Assembly: GCF_031755915.1 (NCBI RefSeq)
Contig: NC_083383.1
Span: 624,001-688,000, forward strand
Source of the DNA: Ziziphus jujuba
Lineage: Eukaryota; Streptophyta; Magnoliopsida; Rosales; Rhamnaceae
Length of the DNA: 64,000 nucleotides
Direction of reading: 5' to 3'
Position numbers and translations under genes: made by a program. The notes beneath the pieces were generated by a model, which saw only the letters and a list, made by a program, of their open reading frames with translations, was not told the DNA's origin and did not search any database. This document shows positions 49,201 through 61,016 of this stretch, one piece after another. How positions within the stretch are numbered: the first letter of the stretch is position 1; the number at the start of each line of letters is the position of its first letter.

Positions 49201-51509
49201 CTGAATCTCTTGCAGCTCTTTCCTCCATTAAAGCAGATTGAACCGCATCATCAAACTCCTTACAAGTGGCCTAGTCATAAAAAACATCCCAACAATACAT
49301 AAGAAAAGAGAATAATCTTATATACCCAAAACTATGGTGAAAACGATTTGCAGAGAATTCTCACCCTTTTCATTTGGATTTTGCCACGAATAGCATCCCT
49401 CCTTTTAGTCTTCTCTTCAACTTCTAACTGAGCATGTTTAATCCGCTCTCTTAAATTTTCCTCATCAGATCTAGGAATCCTGATCAAAAAGTAGAATGGC
49501 TTTTTCACCACCTCGATTCCTGCATTTTGTGTTTCCAAATTATCTTCCGGGGAAGATGCTGAGGCCTCATCTCTAAGAATCCCATCAATGCTCTCAGCTT
49601 CTTGACAATTTGGTTTGACATCACGTTCAACATGTTCAGGATCCAGGTCACTGTCTACTATGCTTCCACTATCCAGAACAGGGCTCTGCAGATCCCTGGA
49701 TTCAGATACAGCACCATTGTCATCTGACATATTTGTGCTGTTTAAAGCACTTGTATTCTTTGCTTCAGACTCTGGTTTGGAGTTAGCACTTTGGGAAGAA
49801 TGTGTGCCACCGTCATTATCGACTGAAGTATCTTCCAAGCTATCTTCAGGGGAAGATGTTGAGGCTTCAACTCTATGAATCCCATCAATGCTCTTAGCTT
49901 CTTTACATGTTGGTTCAACATCACCTTCAACATGTACAAAATCCAGGTTCCTGTCTGCTGCACTTCCATTATCCACAGCATGGCTATGCAGATCATTGGA
50001 TTCCGATAAAATACCATCTTCACCTGGCATATTTCTGGTGTTAGGAGCGCATGTATTCTCTACTTCAGACTCCGGTTTCAAGTCAATATCTAGGGAAGCC
50101 GGTGGAGTATCTACATGCTGTCCCACATTTTGACCTTCCAAATTATCCCCAGAGGAAGACGTTGGGGCTTCATCTCTATCAATCCCACCAATGCCCTCAG
50201 ATTCTTGTACAAAATCCAGGTTGCTGCCTACGGCACTTTCACTATGGCCAGCAGGGTTATGGAGATCACCGTCATCAACAGGCAAACTGCCGCTGTTTGA
50301 AGCATATGTACTCTCTATTTCAGACGCTGATTTCAGGTCAACAGTTAGGGAAGCGGCCACAACTAATGTATCTGAATGCGGTTGTTCTTCAGTCAGAGGG
50401 CATTCGGTGCCACTGTTTGAAATCCCCGCTTCCAAATCCACATCCACATCCACATCCCGAATAGCAGCAGCATTAGTTACTTGTTTTTCACCTTCAGCAG
50501 TAGCATAGCAGGTCTCAGGTTCAGATCTCACATCATTGGCACCGGCAGCAGCTACAACAGGACCACTATTATCATTGACTTCAATTCCTAAAAGTGTAGA
50601 TTGCCTAATAGTATCATCAATATCATTATCATCGGAGACAGAGCTGTTAGCTTCCACAGACAGAACATTTGTAGAATTCTGCTCGGTTGAGTCTCCAAAA
50701 TGCGCGGTTGAACCTTCCAGAGTCACGACTTGACTGGTAAATTCAGCTTGTTGCTTATCCTGGGCAACAAGAGTTCGAAAATTCTCACCAGCAGATATTT
50801 CTGATTCCTCATGTTCCTTTGCATCAGCAAGGTAATTTGATTCACTTTCTTCCTGAGTGAAAACGCTCGGAGAATTCTCATTGACAGAGACTTCAGAATC
50901 TGAATTTGATTTGCTTTCCTCCTGAGCTGTAACGCTTGGAAAATTCTCGTTATTGACAGAGATATGGGATTCCTCATGTTCATCTGCGTCTGCATCTCTA
51001 GCTGAGTTTGATTTACTTTCCTCCTCCTGAACCTTGTCTACTACTTCATCATCATTATCATTATCATTATCATCATCATCATCACGGATATCATCTCCAT
51101 CTTCCACCTCCACCTTCCCATTGGTGTGCAGTGGCGATTCGCAATCGCATTCAGCAACCACAGGCTTTGCATCTGAGACCTGTGGTACCGGAGTCTCGTC
51201 ATCTACAGCCTTCACCGACTGCGAAGGTTGGGCATCGATGAACGTCCCTCTGTCGGCTACAAATACAAGACCGCCATCGCCGTTGCAATCGCCACCGACA
51301 TCACCTTTGTTTTCAAAATGCGACAGAAGAGCGTCCCCATTCTCATTGGCCTCCACGACATCATCATCCTTGGCATCGGTACCATTGACGAACACGTAGG
51401 AGCCGTCGGCATCATCCTTGGCTTTGGCGAGATCCAAGCCACATTGCTCTTCTTCAGCCACTGACCCCTTGATGCCCTCCGGTTCATATACATCTACTTC
51501 CGCCGTCAT
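46227..51509 (-). CDS. Long proton-pump-interactor-like coiled-coil protein
   Basis: Seven exons: 51509-49365, 49270-49112, 48964-48785, 48546-48352, 47554-47456, 47327-46740 and 46595-46227; every intron is GT-AG in phase 0 and the total is 1244 aa. Exon 1 (715 aa) is an acidic, low-complexity region with internal repeats, ending in KPFYFLIRIPR, the start of the conserved PPI core. Exons 2-6 encode a long coiled coil (KKQQYEK, NKYFWRYKDDVKAA, QLQCLCIDQV, then an E/K/A-rich helix). The last exon is basic, then has one membrane segment near the C-terminus (about 1211-1230, WTLVAVALFFVLFLM), suggesting a tail-anchored protein. Arabidopsis PPI1 (about 612 aa) binds the C-terminal regulatory domain of plasma-membrane H+-ATPase; this protein is about twice as long, so it belongs with the long PPI-related proteins and may differ in role. 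ATG 51509 is the first in frame; the frame is open further upstream without ATG. Confidence 0.87.
49518..50339 (-). repeat. Three protein-coding tandem repeats of about 85-100 codons
   Basis: Within the PPI-like exon 1, residues about 391-463, 476-564 and 575-664 align: each has a K-P/A-E-S-E start, a T-S/C-A-x-N-S/T block, a D-L-H/Q stretch, N/D-L-D-F/P, then I-D-G-I/I-D-R-x-E-A and S-S-P/S-E/G-D-N/S-L-E. Copies 2 and 3 are the most alike; copy 1 lacks an internal segment. Confidence 0.8.
50760..51026 (-). repeat. Second coding repeat array in the PPI-like gene
   Basis: Three copies of a 23-35 residue unit (residues 162-196, 197-219, 220-250) with the pattern EESKSN ... SVNEN(F/S)PSV..Q. 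The middle copy has lost the ADEHEES segment. Confidence 0.75.
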
Positions 51510-52024
51510 TTTGCCGGCGATCGCCAACAAATATATTTATTTATATATTATATCCAAATTATAAGTCCACTAGTATAAATTTTGTCTGCGTAATAAAATT
51601 CGAATTACCAGATCAACAGAAGACTTAACGAATTGTAAATATGAAAACCCAAAAAAAAAAAAAAAAAAATTTTGAGTTAAAAATCTCAATCTCGGTAGCT
51701 TATATTTGTAGGTGAAGCTAGAAATCAAACCGGAATGCCGGAAGAAGGAATAGATCCAGAGCTAGCGAGATCAGCGACTGGAGGAGGGCATCGTTAATCG
51801 CAGAGAATTTGAGGCTTTGTTGGATTACTTTGTTAGGGATTGGGGAATGCCAATTTCTAAAGGAGTAAAAGAGTCCGTCTAGGAAAAGGAACAACGAGAA
51901 ACACACACACACCGGGGCTCTTCCTTCCTTCTGTTTAAACTTTAACCTTCCATTTCAAATCAATATATAACCCCCCCTCTGCTCCCGACTTGTGTTGCCT
52001 TGCCAATATTTTATTTTATAATTA

Positions 52025-52420
52025 TTATATAAACATATTACACTAAATATTGACGTCACCCTCATCATCTATTTCCCTTATTACTATTATCATTTAATAT
52101 CTAAATTAAATTACTAATTAGTGACGTGCTTACCATCTTAAGTTAGGCAATTAGTGATGTGGTATATTTTCATAATCTACCTTATAGTCTATTTTCCTAA
52201 TTTTATTTTTCTTTTCCAAATCATATGGCATTTTTTTCCCTTAATTAATATTTTCATTTAATATATCAAAAATAAATTTCTATCTGTGACGTGCTTACCA
52301 TCTTATGTTAGCCCGTTACTGATATACTCTTTCGTAATCTACCTTATAATTTACTTTTCTAATTCTTTTTTATTTTTAAATTACATAATATTTTTAACTC
52401 AATTGATCAACTTTTCGTAT
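52025..52420 (+). repeat. Imperfect tandem duplication, about 165 bp unit
   Basis: Two copies carry GTGACGTGCTTACCATCTTA at 52121 and 52286, plus TAATCTACCTTATA and TTTAATAT at matching places. A partial third copy (GACGTCACC, TTTCCCTTA) precedes them from about 52025. Confidence 0.75.
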
Positions 52421-52697
52421 TTATGATTCCAAACAGTAGCTAATGGTTGAAATTATTTTAATGTTAAAAATAAAATAAAATTATATAACATTTTTTTCCC
52501 TAACTTTCCAAGCTTAAACACCAAAAGGATAAAATATTTATTTTTTATCTTCCTCTAAGCGATAAAAGTAAAAATTTGGTGTGTCAATTGTAACACGACC
52601 CTCCATCAACGCTATGCTTATAAACGTAATAAGTTATTCCCAATTCTTGTTTTCACTCCTTGTACAGAAGGGAGTTAAATTTTGTATCACAAATCAC

Positions 52698-52702
52698 TCA
52701 CT

Positions 52703-52765
<63 letters not shown>
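52698..52765 (+). repeat. Three-part (CA)n-(TA)n-(GA)n microsatellite
   Basis: About 10 CA, 12 TA and 11 GA units follow one another without spacer. Confidence 0.9.
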
Positions 52766-52767
<2 letters not shown>

Positions 52768-53179
52768 CGTTTTCTATGCAAAGAGATTTGATAACTATTT
52801 TTTATAAATCACCTTAGCCATTGGAGAAGGATTATCCAAATTTAAAACTGTTTTATTTTAAATATATTATAACTTTCAAAAATAATTATTTGTATAGCTA
52901 TTTTATTAAAAATAAGCATATATTCACTATCGTACTAAAAAAATCAATGGCTCTGATGATTTATTAAAAATGTTTATTAAAATTATTACTTTTTAAAAAT
53001 TGAATATTTTCTTAAAAAAATTCTCACTTATCATTTCCGATCTTTCAATACCCATATTTGATATCTTTTTGTATCTCTTTCTCTCTTTCCCACCCTATCT
53101 CAGTAGCTTATAAATTGATGTTTAGGATTATAAAAATCATTTTTTGAATCATGGATCAGAATAAAAAATCTCCAACTGC

Positions 53180-53350
53180 CAAAGACTTAAAGAAGATGTG
53201 ATTCATCTGTATTTTCAGCAATTGGTCTCGGCGTTGAATATTTGCCACTATAATGGAATTACTCATCGGGATATTAAGCCCCAGAATCAGCTTTTGGGCA
53301 AAGAAAAAGTATCCAATATTGGAGCAAGCAATGTAGTAGTAAAGGGGTAT
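53180..53350 (+). pseudogene. CIPK/SnRK3-like kinase fragment
   Basis: An open stretch reads QRLKEDVIHLYFQQLVSALN, CHYNGITHRDIKPQNQLL and KEKVSNIGAS. It covers subdomains VIa-VII of a Ser/Thr kinase closest to CBL-interacting kinases (FQQLVSAL..CH..G..HRD.KPQN is typical). The HRD motif is present, but the DFG motif is degraded (NIG), the glycine loop and the rest of both lobes are missing, and the frame ends soon after. A short dead fragment, perhaps moved here by retroposition or a transposon. Confidence 0.75.
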
Positions 53351-55219
53351 TTTTTTGAAAATAATTCATCATGTTGTTGGAGTCGGAGAACCCAATGTTG
53401 GTATCTATTATTTGCACTTAAAAGAGATTGAAAGTCCATGGCTAGATTTCATTCCATAATGACCATTATAGACAGAATCCCACTTGCAGCGGTGAAGCTA
53501 TGAATTTCATATCACACGAAGAAAGAGGAAAAGAAAGTAACTGGCGGTAGAGGACATTGGAGGAAATGAAGAAGATGAGGGCTTTTGATAAATTTGATTT
53601 TTATGCGGAATAAAATAGTTACTCTCTAAGTCTAACTATTTATTTATTTAGTATATTTTCAATTCTAAAAATATTTATTTCATAAAAATATATATTACCG
53701 CATTTAATAGTCATTTCTTTTAAGGAATTCACAATTCATGTTTTTTCACTGATTGATACATTTAACTTTGACTATTCTATATTGAAACATATAAGTAACT
53801 ATAAAATTTAGATACATTTAACATACTTAAAATATATTTAAATATAAATTGATTATTCTATACTGAAACATATAAGTAACTATAAAATTTAGATACATTT
53901 AACATATTTAAAATATATTTAAATATAAATTGATTATTTTATTCTGAAAATATAAGTAACTATAAAATTTAGGTTTTTTTTTAATTAATTTTTATCAAAT
54001 TCCATATTTAAAAAACATATATTTATAAATGTGATATATTGAATCTAATTTAATAAAATAATCAAACGTACAAATAAAAATAACTGTTTATTTTTTAATT
54101 CTTATAAATAAGTATTTATTCGATGCAGAATAATTATTTTGTATAACGTGCCCTTGGGCATTTGGTCCCATTTTGATCAGAGAATTTTATTAAAAATTTA
54201 AAATTACATTATGTGAAACAATAGGAGAGTATAATAAAACAAATATATTTATAATAAACTGAAATTTCATCCATAAATATTCTAAATAAAATTATGAAAA
54301 AGAGGATTTTTGGAAGATTGAGTAAAAAAAAAAAAAAGGGTTATGTTGTTAGAAAGTTTAAATTAACAATGTTTAGTGAGGAAACAAATGAATTGAAATC
54401 ATAAATTAGATTGTATATTTACGCTTAGTTCCATGATAAAACAACTAAAAATATGCTATCAAATTTAATCAAAACATCTTAAATTGTGAATATAAATTAT
54501 TTTATATATAATAAAAATTAACATTGTTTAAATTTAAAAGTAAAAATTTATAATCAATTGGAAAATTAATTCTAGATGATAATGTATATAAAAATTATTT
54601 TTGATTATTAATTAATTAAATACTTTATTAATATATTTTATTTTTTTGAATAATTAATTTTTTAACAAAAAATTTCCAAATGTTTAACAATTTTTTTGTT
54701 TTAGAGCGAATCTCACCACAGAATATTTAATAATCCATTGGAGAAATTTTTTGGAATAGTTATAGTAATAGATAAAATCGTTGAAAGATGGAAGATACGC
54801 TCACCTCAAAGTTGTGAAAGAAAAATAAAAAATCATTGATTAGATCCACAAAAATCGAGAGACCTTCTTGCCCCACCTTGATTTAAGGGATCAGATCATT
54901 TTCTAAAATAAAATAAGAATATGAATTATTAATATTATTTATTAAAACTTAAAAGAAACAATATTTATATGAACATGAATCTGATATCGATAATGAAAAT
55001 GAAAGCGTGGCGCTCCGCTGCATTGAATGATTGATCGAGTTGAGAAGTAGATAGATAAAGACGCGGTTACACTTTTTCTCTGTAATTCAGTGACGCGACG
55101 ATGGACCATTTCCCATTTCCATCTCTTCGTCCTTTTGCCCCTGGGCGTTGGTGAGACTGATTACTATGATTCTACGAAACTATCGATCTCTTTAAACAAA
55201 TAAATATCTACTTCCTCTT

Positions 55220-55253
<34 letters not shown>

Positions 55254-57120
55254 TTTAAATAATAATCCAAAGTCTACAGTATCCATAGGGGAATTTATTG
55301 ACTTTTGAGTTTTCCAGCTAATAAGCTAGTTGTGATGCAATTTGATTAAGACAGTTAAAATAAAACGACCGTAAGACACGTATTTTGTTTTTGGTAAATA
55401 ATATACATTTGAGTTAGTCATGATTAGAATACAAGGCTAGATGGTGGAATTGTTATAATATTCAAAAGCTAAATTGGATCTACGTCTTATCTTTGTTATT
55501 GGTTTGCCAATAATAGTTTAGTGTATGGGTCTAGGCTCTCATAGGATACGCGAGGAATCTACCTGTCCCCTAACCCAATCCCTAGCGTGGTGGGACAGTG
55601 ACCCTATTGACTGTCCCCGTTTAAAATATAAAATAAAAACATAGTCAAATGGGCAAACCAAACTTTTATGGAAGGTTTTTATGGTAATTTGCAAGCTAAA
55701 TATTTGTCATTTGAGTCCCATAAACTGCAAAAACACACATAACACATCCTCATTTTGCTGAAATTGAATTTGACCACAAATCCCATGCATCCACCAACCA
55801 TTATTCGATAAAACGTTTTTTTATTTTTATTTTTCTTTTTAATCTAACAAGAGAACTCCATCCTATAAAAAAGATTATATATATATATATATAATTATCT
55901 ATTTATTTGTTATTAGAATTGCATAGCTTTGGCTTTTTTTATTTTTTATTTTTTTCTTTTTGGGATACAATGAGTGTCAGTTTTTGTTGTCTGGTCCAAA
56001 CATAGTTTTATATAGTTTTTGTTATCGGGTCAAAACACAGTTTTATACAGAAGGAATAGGATAGGTGGCGTGCCTTGGCATGATGATGAAGGCGCATGGA
56101 AAAAAGGGACCAAAAAATTTAAAAAGGAAAAGATGTGGTGGTAGCCAGCAGCCAGAACTCAATAATTGGACATGGATCGTTAATGCAAAAAGCGTACAAG
56201 GAAAGTGTACAAGGAAAGTGCGGTATATATACAGAAATAGAAAACACGGTGCGTTTTTTCGTTTTTGTTTTGGCTAGTACGAGTAAACAGTAAACAGCAT
56301 GCAATATGAATGAGATGAAAGTCATTTTCATTCCCAATTGCAATTTGCAACTGCGTTTATGCCTTGTGATACAATACCATAGAAGAAGATTTGTATTTAT
56401 ATTAGTCTATTGGAAGGAATGAAGATATAAAGATTAACAGCTGCCCCCACTAGGTACTTCGGCAATCCCATGGTAATACTGTTATCCTACGTAAGTATAA
56501 CCCAACAATTGCTCTGCCAAAAAAAAAGTATAACCGAACAAAGGAAAAATTTTCTAATTAATCAATTATTATATGGCTTACGCATTAACATGAATGTTCA
56601 CATTCCTGTGGCCAGCTGGCTGATGATATTAATTAAGTTTAATTAAGTCAAAACTGTTGGTACCTACTTCCAACCGCGTAGAGTAAAAGGCGGTCCAGAT
56701 TGCTGCCTAAGGAATGAAACGCCTCTACGCAAACCCAAATCGATCTATCTGTCTTATTATCCGATGGATCAAATGAAAATCCAAGGGTCACTTTTTTAGA
56801 ATCTACAACAACGGACAGCCACTTGTATATATCATCAATTTTGATAAAAACCGCTCTAATTTTGCATTTTCCTGTTCGTCGTGCAGGTGTCTTACTCAAA
56901 TTATTCAATGTCTTATATAGTAATTAGCATAAAAAGGTTACGTCAACACCATTATAAATTATTTGAAAGAATATCCCATACCATATGCCACATTGTAAAA
57001 TTAAATTTGAATTACAGTAAGAACGGGTAACATGCGGGTTCTATAATATAAATAGTTATTTACAAAAGAAAAAAAGAAAAAGAAAAAAAGGCAACATTCG
57101 TTTGGATGGAAATGGAATAA
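53351..57120. other. Intergenic, no gene seen
   Basis: Very AT-rich up to about 55000 with an 81 bp tandem repeat near its left end, then more balanced DNA. There is a (TTA)n run at about 55227-55253 and a (TA)n run at 55877-55893. Short frames at 56065 and 56648 show no domain and were not accepted. Confidence 0.5.
53769..53972 (+). repeat. 81 bp tandem repeat, about 2.5 copies
   Basis: Copies are marked by CATATAAGTAACTATAAAAT at an 81 bp spacing; the last copy is partial and has lost a few bases. Confidence 0.85.
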
Positions 57121-59978
57121 TTAATTAAGTAGGGAAAATACGTTGTTGCGGAGGGGATCTGAAATGTGCTCAACCAGGTTCTCTACCGGACCTTTACCTG
57201 TCAAAGCTGCTTGGCTGTAAAAACCCAACCAAGCAACCATCGCTAACCGCCCATTTTTTATCTCTTTCACTTTTAGCTCCTCAAAAGCCACAGGGTCTTT
57301 TGACAGGTTTAACGGATCAAACACTCCTCCTCCTGGATAATTGATATCACCTGGTAAGTAAATTCCTAGAGGTTCCAATGCCTCAATTCCACAATATCTT
57401 GCATATTCTGGTCCAACCTATGTATACGAATTACACAACATAAAGCAAATTATTCGCCATCAACACATGCTTAAAAAACAAAAAAAAAAAAAAACCAAAA
57501 AAGAGAAAGAAAAAAAAGCAGGATTATAACATATAGTCTTTTATTAGGAAGGTGTAGAGAGGTCCATATATATAACAGTCATTACCATCAGCAGGGCCTG
57601 GCAAATAGCTATAACAATCACTCCTTGGCTTCCTGCTAAATGGAGTCCAGGGATTCCAAGGTAGTCGAGTGTATCTCCCTGCAGGGAGAATATTCAAGTA
57701 AGCTAGAGACTACACTTTTTACCATGTTGTCAGCCATTGGAATATAACCATAAAAATGAATATCATCTAAAGCAGCTTTAAATGAAATATAAAAATATAG
57801 TTGAGAATATTTCTAGTATGTACCATTACAAACTATTCTCGATAAATTAAAAATCCAATGCAATCAAGTGGTTGAAACTTCTCAGCCAAAACTAATGCCG
57901 AGTGAAGCTATTCTTTCCCATCTTTCAAATACTTTTAATTTTGTCATGAAAGGTACGGAGAGGTCAATCATAATATTAGGGGGAGACTCAGTACTATTAT
58001 ATATAGTATAGATTCATTATTTTGGAATTATGATACACAGCCCTGGTCACAACAGAAGATGCAATCGACCTTTCCTCTGCAATCTTCCTAGTTAAACATG
58101 TAATTATGACCAAATTCAGCATATCGTATTCATCTGCATAGAATATATTGTATAGAATCCCAAACCAGATATATAATCAGATTTGGGATGAGAAAAATGC
58201 ACAAAATCTGGTACCGGTTTCTTTGAGCAGTTCTCTACTTCATAGTTGACATGATGAACAGCGGGAAGATAATGAAAATCTAAACTTCCAGAGAATATTG
58301 ACAACAAGCCTCTAGAGGATGGTTGATATCAAGAGAAAAGAATACTAACCTTAAGTTTCGAATAACCAACTCGCCACCATACAGGTTCAACAAAGTGAAA
58401 GGCTCCCAACAGGTCTAACATTTCTGGAACCAAAGCACCAAGGGCTGCCAACATGGCCCAACGAGCATGTAATATTTCAAAGCTGCAGTTGATTATGAAC
58501 AATTTTAAATTTAAACTAGGAACTTAAATTATTAATTGTCTATTTAGTCATCATCGACAAACATAATCAAATCACCATTCACAGCACAAGACATCCTTAG
58601 AAACATTTAAACAATAGCAAATTACAATAATTTGATGATTTAATAATAGTCAAGAATTTTTGTTTACAACAGAAGTAGCTTTCTATTTTTATATTTCAAA
58701 CCTATATTAAGCACTGAACATGCTTGAAGGATGTGAAAATGTGGACTAACACATACAAAGCATAACATACTTGAAATATTTTTGGAAAGCCATGGGATCC
58801 TTGGCTAGACCTGCAACATCAAATCCGTAATCTCCAGGTAGTTCTCCAGTAAGATATGCAGGATAATCATATGGAATTGGACCAAGCCAGCGAGGACGCT
58901 CTTCTCCATACCACAAGCTGAAAAGTTTGATGATCAATCATAAAAAAGAACGAAAACTTAACCAATTAAGTTTCAAGAGAAGCCTTCTGGACAGCATATT
59001 ATATATGTGGTTTCTAAATTAATAGACAGAAGTACAGGATAAGCTTTATTTTCAATAAATATGGTGCATGTTCTCTATAAGCCCGAAACCAACACAAACC
59101 ATTTAAAAAACAAGGCCAAATGCAGATAGTAACATTGCACACAGCAAATGACTAGCTTCTTAGCATGGACCACGAGGTCTTTCTTCGAGAACTGAACCTT
59201 TCTTTAAGTAAGTCCAACTTCTATACACAGCTTTTACCTATAAGGCTCCTGAAGAATGATGATAATCTTGTAGGTAGCTAAGCTAGCTGATTACAATACA
59301 TGCTCCATGGACCATGATGATAATCTGTAGGTAGTTAAGCTGGCTGATTACAATACATGCTCCATGGGCCATGAATGACATGAAACTCTTAAACTTGCTT
59401 CTTTCCATATATGTATAATTGAAGCACGAATGGCCTAACATTTTCAATTCCCAAATCCTGAATTAATTAGATTAATGCCAAAAGAGAGAGAGAGAGAGAG
59501 AGAATTGAGCCTCTGGGAATTACCTTTCTTTCCTGGCATTCTCAGCCAATGCTCTGAACCTGGAAGAATTCTCTATAGCAAGTTTCTTTCTCTCCTCTAA
59601 TCGTCTCTGGAGCGACTCTCCCAGTGGGCTGTTAGCTATGGCTTTGACAGCGGTGAAAGGAATCGCAGAGAATACCAGAACCCCCGCAAGCTTCAGCAAA
59701 AAACAAAAAAGAGACCAAAAGTGCAAAATGATACAACTTCGAAACACCCGAAATTCAGAGAATTAATGATTAAAAGATTGAAGCCAGCAAGAAAACAGTA
59801 GCCGTTAACCCAAACCCACCTCCTGCCACGAAGCTTTGCAGACTGAGGACCAGGACTTGTTAAGTCTCCGGAAATTTGGAGGTTTCACTTTCAGGGCATG
59901 GCTAATTGTAAGAGTTCCATGAATGAAAGCTGAAGAAGAAGAAAAAGAAGAAGAAGAGAAAGCAACAGCCTGAGCCAT
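57121..59978 (-). CDS. LHCB7: Chlorophyll a/b-binding protein LHCB7
   Basis: Six exons: 59978-59820, 59690-59524, 58917-58771, 58482-58350, 57678-57586 and 57417-57121; GT-AG limits, intact frame, 331 aa. The Ser-rich N-terminus ([16 protein letters not shown]...) is a chloroplast transit peptide. Exon 2 encodes an extra hydrophobic/basic segment before the antenna domain. Helix one has [15 protein letters not shown] with the chlorophyll ligands of the ExxHxR motif (E160, H163, R165); helix three has [16 protein letters not shown] with ExxNGR (E285, N288, R290). [18 protein letters not shown] and [21 protein letters not shown] match LHCB7, a rare photosystem II antenna protein conserved in land plants but low in abundance. 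Length is close to the Arabidopsis protein. Start chosen at the Met before the transit-peptide-like sequence. Confidence 0.93.
59256..59372 (-). repeat. 57-58 bp tandem duplication in an LHCB7 intron
   Basis: Two near-identical copies in the intron between exons 2 and 3, marked by TGATTACAATACATGCTCCA at a 57 bp spacing. Differences are a few substitutions and a one-base indel, so the event is recent. Confidence 0.9.
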
Positions 59979-60381
59979 GGCCTGCCTACCACGATTTTGC
60001 GTGGCTGGAAATTGGAATTGCGCATTCACTCTTATGTATCGTATTTTATTAATTTTACAACCATGCCAAAACAAAAATTCTTTTTTAACTAATTCTATAT
60101 TTGTTATTATTATTATTTTTTTGGTAAATCTTTATTTATTATTATTTCTTTTATGAAATTCCGTTTTACATTTTTTTTTTTACACCTTTGTGTAATTAAT
60201 TGTTAATTTGTTACCTTAATATATTAAAAAAAAAACTAAACATAACATATATTAAAGTATTTGTGCTTTTTATTTTTTAGATATTAAAGTATTCGTGTTA
60301 CTTTATCATTTTTAGGTCATATTTGTCTAATGATATTATTTCAAACCAATATATATATATATACACATATAGTTTTGTTTG
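59979..60381. other. LHCB7 upstream region, cut short by the retrotransposon
   Basis: Only about 400 bp separates the LHCB7 start codon from the LTR edge. It is AT-rich, with a (TA)n run at 60349-60362, and holds the leader and proximal promoter. No other gene. Confidence 0.5.
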
Positions 60382-61016
60382 TGTTGGAAATCAGAACAAA
60401 CAAACAACACAAATCTTATCGAGGTTCGGCCAAGATAGCCTACGTCCTCGTTGCTCCGGCGAGAGCTTCTGATATCTTATTAATCTTGCAGCAATTATAG
60501 AGAAAACAACACTTGTACACTATCTAGTTTTCACACAGAAAACACAACCAAACCCGAAGCCCCTTTCTACACCCTTTCTACTTTGTGTATTCAATCTAAT
60601 TCACTCAGAGATTTTTCACTAAGAAAAATGAATGCAATAGAAGAAAATGTAGAACACGAATCTTGGAGCTCCTCTCTCTTTCTTAATCTTGAAGAAAAAC
60701 TGGTATTTCTGTTTCTTGGCTCGAAGAAGAAGAGTTTTGTATATATATATTGCATAACAGCTTCAAAACGACGTCGTCCAACTTATCATGAGGAATCACT
60801 TAGATTAAGACACGTAGCTTGCAGTTATTATCTTATAATAAGCTTGAAATGACCACTTTGTCCTTCTTTATTTCCAAGTAAATGAAACGATGTGTTTTGC
60901 CCTTCTGCTACTGAATCATCGAGTCTGAGAAATCACACCAGCTTAAATCCTCTCCAAGTGTTGACCATACACACCAGAAACTTTGCAAGATTGAATTTGT
61001 GGATTACATCTTCACA
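60382..61016 (-). mobile_element. 3' LTR of a Ty1/copia retrotransposon (635 bp)
   Basis: Begins TGTTGGAAATC on the plus strand and ends CTTCACA, i.e. TG...CA. In element orientation the left edge follows a purine-rich AGGTGGAGATA, a fitting polypurine tract, and the other edge ends in CCAACA, as in many copia LTRs. A TATA-like run lies at about 60738-60751. The target-site duplication cannot be checked because the other end of the element is outside the window. Confidence 0.75.

Larger units (their letters stand above)
51510..53179. other. PPI upstream region and intergenic DNA
   Basis: Leader and promoter of the PPI-like gene are expected at about 51510-51960, where CT-rich leader-like sequence appears on the minus strand. 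Beyond lies a 165 bp tandem duplication and a three-part microsatellite. No other gene recognised. Confidence 0.5.

Noticed and set aside
49615..51464. Many antisense open frames opposite the PPI-like exon 1
   Set aside because: Shadows of a long acidic coding exon whose reverse complement lacks stops; Ser/Leu-rich with no domains.
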